Source: Carposina sasakii (lineage: Eukaryota > Arthropoda > Insecta > Lepidoptera > Carposinidae). From it: a stretch of 64,000 nt of DNA. A model generated the notes under the pieces. It saw only the letters and a list, made by a program, of their open reading frames with translations. It did no database searches and was not told the origin of the DNA. Of this stretch, positions 53,132 through 64,000 are shown piece by piece (within the stretch, counting starts at the first letter, position 1; each line of letters begins with the position of its first letter). Location: positions 3,286,001 through 3,350,000 of the forward strand of contig CP053170.1 of the NCBI GenBank assembly GCA_014607495.2. Direction: 5' to 3'. A program made the position numbers and the translations under genes.

Positions 53132-54012
53132 AATAGAATTATAACCTATAGAAGTATAGTTCGAAGGCCGATTTTAGGAATTTTTATGGGTGCAAATTTG
53201 AACCAATCGCGGCTCTGTCATTCAGTGCTCAGCGGTCAGTGGCTACGTGTGTATGTCAACCTAAAGGACTTACCATGACGAAATGTGCACTGAGATCCTG
53301 CCAAAACTATGCTCAAAAACATAAGAAAATAAATAACATTACATTTCACCGGTAAATATTTGATGTTTTTACGTAATTTCATTGATAAAACAATAAATAC
53401 ACAATCAAATTTTCATATTTTTTTATCTGTCATTGAAAACAAAATGTTGCCATAAGTGTGAAATTTTACCCTATTTTTAAACATGCAGATTGTAGGTAAA
53501 AGTTGTTGGATCTACTTTGTTTTTGATTGATTGTGGAATTACCTGCAAGCTCTCTCACCGAATTATTTAAAACTATACATATTGTTACTATAATATTATG
53601 TTTAATTGAAATTAGATCTTTAAAATGAGCATCGTGCTTTCCTTTATTGAATATAATAAAACCACGGAGAATGGCCTCACAGCTTTGTTGACATAATGAC
53701 AAATTATTCAGAGGGACAATTTTTAACAGAATATTGTATTTTTTTGTCACACTTTTGGACCAATGATGTGGAAAAGTCCGATCATCTCCTTTTAATATAT
53801 TTAAATTTCACGATAATTCTACAAGAGTGTGCAAATCAGTATACTTCTCAGCATCAATAATAATTTTATCGACTATTTCCCCACATCTAGGGAAAAAACA
53901 TTTTTAAGGCAACATTAATTTTATGTCATGCATACGTCAAGTCGATATTTTATGCCTATTTTTTCGCCTTGCGTTTGGTTGGAACATACTTTCTATAGGT
54001 TATAATTCTATT
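53132..54012 (+). mobile_element. P-element-like transposon remnant (881 bp)
   Basis: Ends are inverted copies identical for the first 22 bp (AATAGAATTATAACCTATAG AA) and similar for about 30, the usual TIR length of P elements. Both ends are flanked by CATAAACG (53124-53131 and 54013-54020), an 8-bp target duplication as P elements make. Inside, 53275-53351 encodes the start of a THAP zinc finger. Most of a transposase is missing, so it is a deletion derivative. The minus-strand open frame (about 53466-53800) is not recognised. Confidence 0.78.
53275..53351 (+). pseudogene. THAP-domain first exon of a P-element-type transposase
   Basis: From ATG 53275 (context ACCATG) it encodes MTKCALRSC and later NNITFHR, giving the CxxxxC pair and the 'I-x-FH' of the THAP C2CH zinc finger, the N-terminal DNA-binding domain of P transposases. 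It stops at a GGTAAAT donor-like site. No following 'FP' exon was found in the element, so the protein is incomplete. Confidence 0.7.
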
Positions 54013-55084
54013 CATAAACGAAATAAAATAAATAAATAAAATATCTCACGATCAATGCAAAAATAATGCCTATTGCATTCGAAATAAGAATTTATTCATC
54101 AATCGAAGTCCCGAACGAAACTCGAGCCATTTGGTTCTAATTTCAAATTGGAGCGATTGTTCATTGACGAATGGGAGGAGGAATTTGCGGCGCATGCATT
54201 CACCCAGCCAATCAGCTTTGGGCAATGTTTGTAAACAAAATGGCGGAGGTGTGGTAACGTTGTGTGTGGTAAAGATTTGCAAGATAAAAGGACAATCTGC
54301 TCGGTTACAATCTCCTAATAAATTAATTTAGATAGGTATCTTGCTCACTTATGTGCAGAATTAAAATAATTTAATAAGTTAAAGATTTTTTTATTACACA
54401 ATATAATTATGGGCAGTAGGACCATTTTTTTATTAGCCTAAACCGTGGCCCACAACTGGACAAAGGCCTCTCCGATTTCAGCCCACACTAGTCTTGTTCC
54501 CGCTATAGTGGCCCACTCTGCCTAAAGGAATGCAGTTTTCATATTTTTTTCAGATGTGTCAATGTTGTTCCAAGCGGGCGATTGTTCAATTGAAACGTAG
54601 GTAGATACCTACTTACTCTACCTTGTAATTTCAAGAATCCTATTCCATTTACCCAAATAGTTATTCTTGTAGGTAATATTTAGGTAAACCTTACTAAACC
54701 AGTAATTTTAGTTAATTTGTTGGCAAAAAACCTCAGAGTAACAACACTCATAAAGTAAGCAGGGAGGTACTTACTGCAGGTAAATAGATGTGCACATAGA
54801 AGCGCTACAAACTGGATGATAAAATTATCATTAGCGAAGAGCGATTATACGAGTACTTATCTACCTTTAAGATTTTGTGATTCCAACGTTTGAATAAAAA
54901 ATAATGATACAATCTTTTAGATCCAACAAATGTTGTTGATACCTATATTTACGGATAAACTATTTGAAGCTCATATCATAACAATGCATGATTATACCTA
55001 TTAATACTCCTGCTACTTTCTATAGCTATCTACGTACTAAGTAATATTCTATACAAATATCTTAATTATGCCTGTAATAGCAGT
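54013..55084. other. fusilli intron 1 segment with an RTE 3' scrap
   Basis: 54430-54540 (minus) resembles the RTE 3' end ('CAACTGGACAAAGGCCTCTC'). 54225-54250 has AACAAAATGGCGGAGG, a YY1-like site, but the frame from that ATG closes after five codons. Nothing else recognised. Confidence 0.4.
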
Positions 55085-55195
55085 GATAGCCCAATGGTTA
55101 AGAGGTGCGCCTTTCAGTCGCGAGGCGTGAGTTCGATTCCAGTCACGGGCCTGTACCACTGAATTTATTTCATGTACATACGGATTTTTCTAAGA
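55085..55195 (+). mobile_element. L-family tRNA-derived SINE head
   Basis: 'GTGATAGCCCAATGGTTAAG' (A box), 'GAGTTCGATTCCAGTCACGG' (B box) and 'GAATTTATTTCATGTACA'. Confidence 0.72.
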
Positions 55196-55707
55196 TAAGA
55201 TAAGATAAATCTTTATTTGCAATTAAACATAGTAAATTAAGATGTCACGTATAAAAAATTGTCCTTATGTCTAGCCAATTAAACTTAGCATGCAAATTAT
55301 AAAGTAAACTAAACTACATTAAATTAAATTTATCATTACAATGTCAAATAATAATTGGTAGGTACCTAGTTATCTTTGTTCCTACACTTAAAGAAATCTT
55401 CTAAATTATAAAAGTTTTTTTCGTGAAGCCACTTGCGTAGTCTAATTTTAAATATTGAATCATTTAATAGTTTTATATCGTTTGGTAATTTGTTATATAT
55501 TTTTACACACATTGTAAGACAGCTTTTACCATATTTAGCTGACTTTGGTATTTCGTCATGAACTAACCTATTAGGGTTTCTTTTTAGTCTGTTATTTACA
55601 GCACATGATTTTACAAATAGATCCTTGTGTTTGCTGACAAAACTACTAACTTCAAGGATATATAAACAAGGTAATGGTAACAAACCAAGGTCTTTAAAAA
55701 TTGTCAT
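55190..55707 (-). mobile_element. LINE 3' end with ORF2 C-terminal remnant
   Basis: The minus-strand open frame 55707-55366 encodes VKIYNKLPNDIKLLNDSIFK followed by LRKWLHEKNFY, the reverse-transcriptase C-terminal tail common to CR1- and Jockey-like LINEs. A 3' UTR follows, then an (ATCTT)n tail at 55193-55210. The clade is not resolved. 5'-truncated. Confidence 0.7.
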
Positions 55708-55709
55708 TT

Positions 55710-56774
55710 AGTTATACCCGAGAAGGGTTGGCGTCAGGCAGGCAGCCGGCCATAAAAACAAATACCAAAAATTTAGTCGAAAGAAATCATACTACACCGA
55801 CCCCATAAATAATTGGGATAGGAAGGTGATGATGCATGTAAACGCATGCAAACTGCAAATAAATAGACACCTGCTACAAAATAACTAACAACTGAATGCA
55901 CGCTCTATTATTTTCTTACTCTGAGGTTAAATCACCGACAAGAACTGACAAGGTTACATATTTATTTACCTACAGCCTAAATAACATCTTAGGTATACCT
56001 AGTTTATGATAGGTAAGTAGGTACCTACGTCTATTCAAAGCTATAAGAACCAACTACTTAGGTACCTAGTTACTTATACAAAACAACCGAGGTTATAAGT
56101 GCAGCGGAGTTGTCACTGAATCTAGAAAATAGTACCTAGCGTGTGCAACACTAGTAATGTCAGAAAGAGTACTACGCGAAGGATTCGAGAAGAATTGCAA
56201 AAAAAAATCTAATTTATAGGTTTTGAGCACAAACTTTTAAAATTATTTATTATAATTCACATGCGAGGTTTCACTAGAACAGCATCAGCTGCACGTCGTA
56301 AGAGTCGACTGTGGAAACAAGGGGCATTCTCTCAGGCGATGGGCTAGCTAGCTACTTGTATCTGATCCCGCTGTACCAAAACGTGGCTCTAAGTTCTCCT
56401 TCGCAGTTCTGGATACCCCATTTTCATTTTTATTCGAAATTCCGATTGATTTCGGCCTATTAAATAAGAGGGCAGATAACGCGATAGATTTACAAACATA
56501 ATATTTTTAATGCACTATTTTGCACATCTCAGCTCACAACTCCACCACCTCTCTCGCTTCCCTGCAATCAGTATTGGCTTAAATCAGGCGATATGATTGC
56601 AGTAATAAGCAGTCTGTAAGTAAGTAGCTTGTTGCGTGCTGACTACCTCGTCATTTCCGGCTGGCCATCCAATGGTTTACTGGAATTGCACGCTACACCG
56701 ATGGTCTTGCAACAGATGTAAACAAAGAAATAGGCCGATGAGTAAATCCGACATTAGATTGTAAATAAGTTTTT
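55710..56774. other. fusilli intron 1 segment
   Basis: 55710-55830 is a repeat shared with 8231-8370. 56265-56430 is an H-family copy. No exon seen. Confidence 0.45.
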
Positions 56775-57052
56775 GATAACTACATGGCCGCGTGGTGCCG
56801 GCAGAGTAGAATTCGTACCATCCCATGTCTGCCCGTGGGTACCGTACGAGGCGATTAAGGGTTTCCATCCGGGAGGTGGGCAGCAGCACATTGTTCCATC
56901 CCGTGTTGACAACATATTACGAAAATCACACTGCAGTCACCAACCCGCCTGCCCAGTGTGGTGACTATGGGCAAAAGCCCCCTGTGGCAGTAGCCTTGTG
57001 GCGTGCCCTGGGGGAGGCCTACGTCCAGCAGTGGACTGCAATAGGCTGATGA
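56775..57052 (+). mobile_element. RTE-tail family (I), best-preserved copy
   Basis: 'CATGTCTGCCCGTGGGTACC', 'GTTTCCATCCGGGAGGTGGG', 'GCAGTAGCCTTGTGGCGTGC' and 'GGAGGCCTACGTCCAGCAGT', with a GATGATGAT tail. Confidence 0.75.
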
Positions 57053-57059
57053 TGATACA

Positions 57060-57292
57060 GATCTATCTATCTTCTATCTATCTATCTATACATATAATAA
57101 AATTGTAACAGATCGATGTTTGTGCACGCTAATCTCAAAAACGGCTGGACCGATTTCGATGCAGTTTTCAGGAATATATTGTGGCAGGTCCCACTTAACT
57201 TTTTATCTCGAGAAAATGTTTTTATCCCGGATAATTTCGACATTTTATTTTTTCTGTAGTCCACGTGGACGGAGTCGCGGTCGTCCACTAGT
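57060..57292 (-). mobile_element. F-family repeat (copy 6) after a (TATC)n microsatellite
   Basis: 57060-57090 is (ATCT)n. The element then runs to GGTCGTCCACTAGT. Confidence 0.7.
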
Positions 57293-57347
57293 AATAAATA
57301 ATCATTACTTAATGCGCCTGTTAGTAAACGAACGATATATACGATAT

Positions 57348-57612
57348 ACAGGGTGTAACAAAAGGGGTATGTTAAGCGAAAAGCTATATAAATAGCCCAA
57401 TGAAAGGAACCTATCCACAAAATTTCAGACTCGAAATCACATGTTTATTTTTCCAGAGAGTATGGAGAATTCCAAAACAACTCAGGAATGTTCATACAAT
57501 CTTGAAAAATAAACATGTGATTTTGAGTCTCAAATTTTGGAAATAGATTCTCTATAATGGGCTGTTCACATAGCTTTTCGCTTAACATACCCTTTCTGTT
57601 ACATCCTGTATA
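57348..57612. mobile_element. J-family palindromic MITE, full copy
   Basis: ACAGGGTGTAACAAAAGGGG at the left, CTTTCTGTTACATCCTGTA at the right. Inner arms 'AATCACATGTTTATTTTTCC' and inverse. TA at both outer edges. Confidence 0.78.
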
Positions 57613-58434
57613 AACGAACGGAAAATGACAAATAAGGAACGTGACAGAATCGGAACAAATCTGTCACATTCCACGTTCCCAAACACCGTAAACTATTGAT
57701 AACTAACCTAACCTAATCATACGCACTAATTGACGAGCTCTTTAATACAACGTATTTCATTATTGTCACGGTATTATATGCCTGGTTTATTCCATGGAAT
57801 AATGAGTCCCCAGAAGACAGCAATGATAATATGTATGACGGGTAGTGTAGCAAAAAACGAAGCGAAAATTCAACTCCCGCTCTTCGAGAAATACCTCGAA
57901 ATAAATCGAGAAATATTATCACTTTTTAGAGTTTTCATAAAGCAAATAAGAAGTATGTAAAAAAATATATGAAGTTGTAAGAATAGATACGATGAAAGTG
58001 ACTGAATGTGACGGAGAAGAACTAAAATCAATTAGGTCAATTGGACTGACTGAAAGTTGCTTTAAAAGTGTGCGTGATCATGGGCTTTAGAAATTATTAT
58101 TCAATGGTTTATTCTTTGCTAGCGTACGCACGACTTCGCCCGCGTGGACTATATAGCTGTGTTATTCTGAGGTACATGGGTATTTATAAGTTGTGTAATT
58201 TTTCAAGTTTATTTAAACCCCTTTTGGTAGTAGGTATTTTGCGTGAGATATTAGACATCCAAACATCAAACATTTTTATAAACTTCATTTTTAAACGATA
58301 GCCAATGTGATGAACAGATGCTTTCTCGAAAAACTTGATCAAGATAGAGCCAGCATCAACTTCATTCTTCAGGATAGGCAATCTAACCAATGGAAATATC
58401 GGCCCTTAGTATATGTAGGTACCTACCTACCTTA

Positions 58435-58790
58435 TACAGGATGTTTTTTCGTTGGGTACGTACTTTATACATCAAATAAAGTAATGCCAAAAAACGATGT
58501 AAATTTTTTGGATTTTTTTTATTACCTTGATCGGGCGAAATTTGTAGAGTCCAGTGTTTATGCTAGTTTCATAGAAAGATATTAATTATTTCTCGTGAAA
58601 AATTCTTGTACGTGCGTGTATGTCAATGACGCGATGTGTGCATTTATCTAGAAAAAGGCAGTCTATTTACTCAACTTTTGACCCTTGAGAACCAGACACT
58701 TCCCAGGTAGTATGCTTCCAAAAAAATAATCGTGATGTTGAAGAGATTCCGTAGTTTTCAGGAACGTTGACGACCAAAAAACACCCTGAA
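58435..58790 (+). mobile_element. E-family TA-flanked MITE (copy 7)
   Basis: TACAGGATGTTTTTTCGTTG to AAAACACCCTGAA. Confidence 0.72.
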
Positions 58791-61700
58791 TAAGTAAATA
58801 GGTACATAAACATAAGAAGATATTTTACCTTAGCCAAGACATATTAAGTGGGTAAACAAATACTTAAATTTTATAAACCTAGCTTAAATAAACTGTTTAA
58901 CTATACTTGACATAGGTCCAGTATTTATTGACATACATAGTAGGTATGTTATTTACAATGCAATATAACTTGAATTAATGTGTGAGTGACAACGAGACAA
59001 ATACTGAAATGCTGAACAAGTACCAATTATGTTAACGACAGTGTTTTTATTTGTAGGTACTTACTATCAGGAAATGTAATACATATATTAATTTGATTAC
59101 GCAATGTTGGTCCCCGATTGTATCGGGCGATCCTGTGACTAATTAAATGTGACTATGCTGTCACTGACACCCTGTATAACTGCCGTGTTATAGGTACAAA
59201 AGTGTTTTTTTTTTTATATTGCAAACGTCCAAATAGGTATCTCCACATTTTGAAGCTTTTACGTCTTTCAATACTTAACTTAAATAAGATCCGCCTCTTA
59301 TTATACTTATTAATATAGAGGTATAAGAGCTTATTGTTCACAAAAAAAATTATAGTCTCCACTAATATTGTGATATAAGTATTTAAAATATTTCATTATA
59401 GAAGTTCTATCATAGAGCAGCAAAGAAAAATGGCGTCATGCCTAACTGTGGTTTTTAACGAGCCTCAAATTATGTGGTTATATTTCTTGTTACGAAAGGG
59501 TGATGTCGCTAATTCTACTATTTTCTCTGAGGTGTTGGTGGATTCGACGACTAATTCTTACCTTAATGGCCCAAAGCTTGCCAATGATGCACCCCGACAA
59601 GGGCATAACTACAGGATGGCAAGTCGGCAAAATGCCACGGGCCCTTAGCCGGAAGGGAAAGGAGAATCCCAACTCACAACATTACTTACGGAAGCATATG
59701 ATGAATTTTATTTGCCTCGAACGGTATTAAGAGTAAAGAGGTTCTGGCGAATGACTCGAAAGCAATCACCATTTGCTGGATAGAGCAATAAATATTCCCG
59801 AAAACTAATTTGCCATTTCGCTTATCTTTAGTTGAGTTTTATTTAATATGCCATACTGCTGGACGTCGGCCTGCCCCAGGGCACGCCACAAGGCTACTGC
59901 CATAGGGGGTTTTGCCCATAGTCACCACACTGGGCAGGCAGGTAACATAAGTAGGTAATAGGTTGAATGAATACTTGGTACGTAACTCTAATTCGTTCTT
60001 CTACATGCCAAGACGAGAGTAAATGAATCGTTGAAATTCCGCCAGTTTCTCGAGCGGTAATCAATTTTATTGATGAACTACATAACTGACCATACTTGAT
60101 TGGCCTCCGAGGAAGTGGCAGACAGAGAGCTTGTTAAGTTGACGTGCTATGTTTGCATGGAATACCTGCTTGGTCCAGATGTAACAGATCAGCTCATCTC
60201 CTGATAGTAGGCTCCTGAGTTCCTCTATGCTATCACCATAGAGGAATAAGTCACAAGTTCAAATGCGACAACCCCTAAGGCTCTACAAAGAAATATACCT
60301 AAATAAGTAAACTCGAAAAACATAACCCTCCTTCTGGTGCAGTCAGGTAAAAACGAATGTTTCTATTATTCAGAACAGCTGATAGAAATATCACTAGAAC
60401 ATTCGACATCGTCCTTTTGCCTTATATCTTCCAATTATTTTTATACCGTCACACAGAACGTGACTTAACATTGTAGTCGGGCACGTTTTATGAATAACCT
60501 CGATTTTAGTAGGTAGGTTTCATAAAATAAGTAACTCCTATGGATAATTTCGGAAATAACATTTTTTTGTATGCAGTTACATAGATAATGTAGTCGGGCA
60601 TATAGCAACTAGCGCCATCATTCAAAGGAACTAGTACTCTGTGTGATTTTAGACTTTTATAGGTCTTTGGCACTTTTGTTGCTACTTTTTTAAAAATTTA
60701 ATCGGGGATAGTGCAAATCTGCGTAGCTAGCATTGGATAATTCCGCGTATCTGACACACGGTATTTAATTTAATTATTTTTTATTGTACACAGAAAAAAA
60801 AACACACAAGATACAATATTTTAGAATATAATGTACAAAGGCGAGCTTATCTATAAAAGAGATTTCTTCCAGCCAACCATTTAAAATAAAGTGATTAGGT
60901 AAGAAAAGGGAAATCATACGTGCACAACCAAATAATAATAAAAAAAGCGAGTCTCTTATAGAATGAAGTAGGCAATTCCCCTGTAAAACAAAATTTATTG
61001 CCTATACGTGGACTTTACGTAAGGTAGATTTGCGGATTTGCACGACAATATTTAACGTTAAAGCAAATTAAGACATTGGTCCCCAAAACGGTTTTTAACG
61101 CCCACCGCGAAGCGGTTCACTAGAGAAACACAGAAACTAAAAGTAGGCAATTGAAAGGGAAAAAAATATTTGTTTGTACATGTTTATTTCTCTTTCTCAA
61201 CGACTTGTTTGCTGGAAGAAGTTTCTTTTCGAGATGAGCACGCCTATGCAAAAAAAGGAAAAAAATTACGATGTACCTACCTACCTACTTACATTAAAGA
61301 TTAATAAAAATACTTCCTGGATTAGAGTGTAACTAAATGTTAATACCTACTATAAATATCGTATCGTTTTCTAGTCAAGGATTTAATAACTGAGAGCTTT
61401 ACATAGAAATTTACTATCCACTTACAAGACCTCAGTCAGGGATCTAGAGTAGGAATAGCTTAATATGTATTTGTGAAAGGTTTAAATATTTCTTTATGGC
61501 CTATAGCGCCTGTACATAACTGAATAAGTTATCCGAGTCAAGAGTCGGTTAATTAAATGGTCCGAGCCATAATTGTATTATAATGTGGAAGGGACGTTGA
61601 CCACAGCCTTATTATACATAGAAGTCAGTGACTTGTATATGCTTGTTTTTATTACGTAGGTACATAGGCTTATATTTTTTCTTTTATGCCTACTTACATA

Positions 61701-61920
61701 GGCGCAATCGCCTGCGGCTAACGATGACGTGGTGAAGTCTACTTGAGTGACTTGAAACATCATAGGTACTGCTATCGACTGAAAAGTTACGATGACGAAA
61801 TTCGATACATAGCGACAGAGGAACACCATCTAGCTTTCTGAAAACAGGGGTGTTACATTTCATAGTTTGAGAACCTATAGTTTAAAAACTGTTGTTAAAT
61901 ATTATTTTCTATTGTTTCAG
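58791..61920. other. fusilli intron 1, last segment
   Basis: 59845-59945 (minus) is an RTE-tail copy. 60480-60640 is O-family. 60775-60910 and 61190-61250 share 'AAGAGATTTCTTCCAGCCAA'-type blocks in opposite orientations (Q family, a LINE-like 3' end). 59400-59800 is not recognised. No exon seen. Confidence 0.45.
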
Positions 61921-62013
61921 ATAATAGGAGAAAGAGAATACGCAGTACGTCCCACGAGAAGACCCTCAGAAGAATTACAAACTGGTCAGCCATTAGAAAT
62001 AGTAATTAAACAG
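61921..62013 (+). CDS. fus: fusilli/ESRP second coding exon (residues 44-74)
   Basis: Exactly 31 open codons, phase 0, between TTGTTTCAG and GTAAGAT. Encodes GEREYAVRPTRRPSEELQ and ends EIVIKQ. Joined to the exon at 33864-33992 it continues the hydrophobic strand into '-I-I-GE-x-E-x-x-VRP', the order seen in ESRP N-termini. The intron between them is 27,928 bp. The remaining exons must lie right of 64000. Without that downstream sequence the assignment rests on 74 residues. Confidence 0.72.
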
Positions 62014-64000
62014 GTAAGATATAAGAAAATAAATAAATAAAAATAAATAAAAAATAGGTACCTAACATACTTGTATAAATAACAAGCTTCAGTTTAAAAA
62101 ACCTTTTTTTAAACAAGCTTTTAATACATATTTGTTAATAAAATGAACTAATTAAACAAACGAGCCCAAACTAGATAGAGTTGGGTCGTTTAATTACCGA
62201 GTTCCTATGGTCACCTTCCAGCTCCATCATCAGATCAGCTCTATGTCAAAATAATAATGCATTGCCATCCGACTCATACAAGCATGCAAAATTTCGGCCT
62301 AATCGGAAACCGGGAAGTGGATCAAATTTAACTTGCAAGATTTGGTTACAGACCACGGGACAGGTGAAACTAAATAAAATAAAAGCTTATAAAAAATGAC
62401 AATCGACAAATAACTTTGTGTATGCTTACTGGTATGCTTCGAATAAATGAATTTGGTGATGTACCTACGAGGTTTGGTCTTAGGTATCGGGGAGAAAGAA
62501 TGGAAAGCGTATTAAAAACGTCACGTCATTAAAAAATCAATTATTAAAAACAGGGCTAAAATGCACATTAAATGTAAATACCTAGTTAAATTCCAGCGTA
62601 AGGAACTCTAAAATACATGTTAAATTTCTCAACAAATTAATAAGTAAACGTATGAAATTTAATAATTAACTATAAGAATAGAAATCCCTGACCTACGACA
62701 GTTAGGTAATTTAGGAGATACATTGTAAATTACCTATAGATAGCTAATAAATCTAACGTTACAAGGTAAGAATCGAGACAAGAGTTTGATTAATATTTTT
62801 TGAAAGTAAAGGTCCTTTAATAGGAAGTTGGTTCAAGGAAGATAACCTCTGCCAATTACAGTGACGTGATTATTACGTAATAAATCCCATTTACGAAATG
62901 CAACATGATAAGTACTTAATGCTAAAAAAACTTTTTAAAAAACACCTGTAAAGGCGAACTATTCGATCAGTAGGTAGTTAGTACTTAGCTTGACAGACCT
63001 TTGATCAAACAATCGCCCTTAGCATAGAGGAATAACCCTTAGGGCTGATTTTATGAAAACGTGATCATTAGTTAAATTAAAATCTTTGTATAGTTTATCC
63101 GCCGATAATTTATCGATGGATGTCGTTGGTGCGAATCATTCTTATCTTGTCATATTCCATAGTAAAGAAAGAGAAAACAATTTGTTCTCGATATCGATAA
63201 ATTCCGATAAATTGTCGTCTCGATGTCGTTGGTGCGCATCTTAGCCCTACATGACAGAGACGCACAACATCAACTTTAATCTTGTGATATCTGGCGTTTT
63301 GAAAAATTAGCCCTTAGTATAATTTCCTTTATAACAAATAACTTTTATTTACTTATTAAAAAATTATTGAAATTTCATACGTTTGATTTTTACTACTTAC
63401 TAGTGGACGCCCGCGACTCCATCCGCGTGGACTACAGAAAAAAAAAACAAAATATCGAAATTATCCGTGATAAAAACATTTTCCCGAGATAAAAAGTACC
63501 CTATATGTTAAGTACCTGTCACAATATATTCCTGAAAAATGCATCGAAATCGGTTCAGCGGTTTCTGAGATTATCGTGCACAAACGCACAGACAAACAGA
63601 CAAACCGACAAACAGACAATAATTCCAAAAATCATTGTTTTGGGTACTATTGCGTTGATAAAGGTATTCTATAATATTTTTTCTTATATATCTTCCATAT
63701 ACAGACAGCGATCCGTTACATTTTTATTATATGTATAATAATAATAATATATATAGATTTTACTTAGGTAACCTTGCTAGACTCGGTATAAAAGGAAGTT
63801 AAGTTAACAAAGCCAAAGATTTTAATGGAATGCCTTGCCTTTAGAAAGCGTAAAATAAGTAACCACTAACAACTGAATGTAAGGCAAAACTTCTTTTAAA
63901 AGCTCCAATTTCAAATTATAATCACCCTATATTATCGCAACATAATTTCCCTAAAATTACAGTAACTATTAAGGTACACTTAAAAAGCCGCGTTCAAGTA
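62014..64000. other. fusilli intron 2 (open at the window edge) with F-family copy 7
   Basis: 63400-63735 is an F-family repeat (ACTAGTGGACGCCCGCGACT to 'TCCGTTACATTTTTATTATA'). The remainder is AT-rich with no recognised exon. Confidence 0.55.

Noticed and set aside
53466..53750. 94-codon minus-strand frame inside the P-like element
   Set aside because: No recognised domain, and opposite in strand to the THAP exon. Left as undetermined element interior.
54131..54331. Overlapping frames on both strands near a CAAAATGGCGG site
   Set aside because: Neither shows a domain; the ATG in the YY1-like site closes after five codons.

Overview
The window is eukaryotic and almost certainly from a lepidopteran (moth or butterfly). 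Genes are split by introns with GT/AG borders. The non-coding DNA is packed with repeats of types familiar from Lepidoptera: tRNA-derived SINEs, RTE-clade 3' ends with (ATG)n tails, Helitron-like ends finishing in CTAGT, and short TA-flanked inverted-repeat elements. No bacterial, organellar or CRISPR sequence is seen.

Three host genes are supported. (1) Minus strand, 299-5647: the 5' nine coding exons (370 residues) of LTV1, a 40S ribosomal-subunit biogenesis factor. Its 3' end lies left of position 1. (2) Plus strand, 6557-23936: a complete 13-exon gene for mitochondrial isoleucyl-tRNA synthetase (IARS2). The spliced reading frame is 956 codons plus stop, with HIGH, WTTTPWT and KMSKS motifs and a C-terminal Cys4 zinc site. 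The two genes are head to head with 909 bp between start codons, so they may share a promoter. (3) Plus strand, from 33864 rightwards: the first two coding exons (33864-33992 and 61921-62013) of what I read as fusilli/ESRP, an epithelial splicing regulator, separated by a 27.9-kb intron. The rest lies beyond 64000.

IARS2 introns carry heavy insertions. Intron 5 holds a nearly intact RTE-type LINE (8699-12991, minus strand) with ORF1, endonuclease and reverse transcriptase, and a 12-bp target-site duplication. Other introns hold tRNA SINEs, foldback elements, a 120-bp GT microsatellite and Helitron-like fragments. One tRNA-derived palindromic element sits within a few bases of the exon 8 splice acceptor.

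The 10-kb intergenic region (23937-33863) and the fusilli intron are a mosaic of at least 15 repeat families. The most distinctive is an 881-bp P-element-like remnant (53132-54012) with an 8-bp target duplication, matching terminal inverted repeats and a THAP zinc-finger first exon. Repeat family letters (A-Q) used below are local labels, not database names.

Together LTV1 (ribosome assembly) and mitochondrial IleRS are housekeeping translation genes; fusilli is a developmental gene with a long first coding intron. I see no multigene novel system here. The points of interest are the mobile elements and how they meet the genes.
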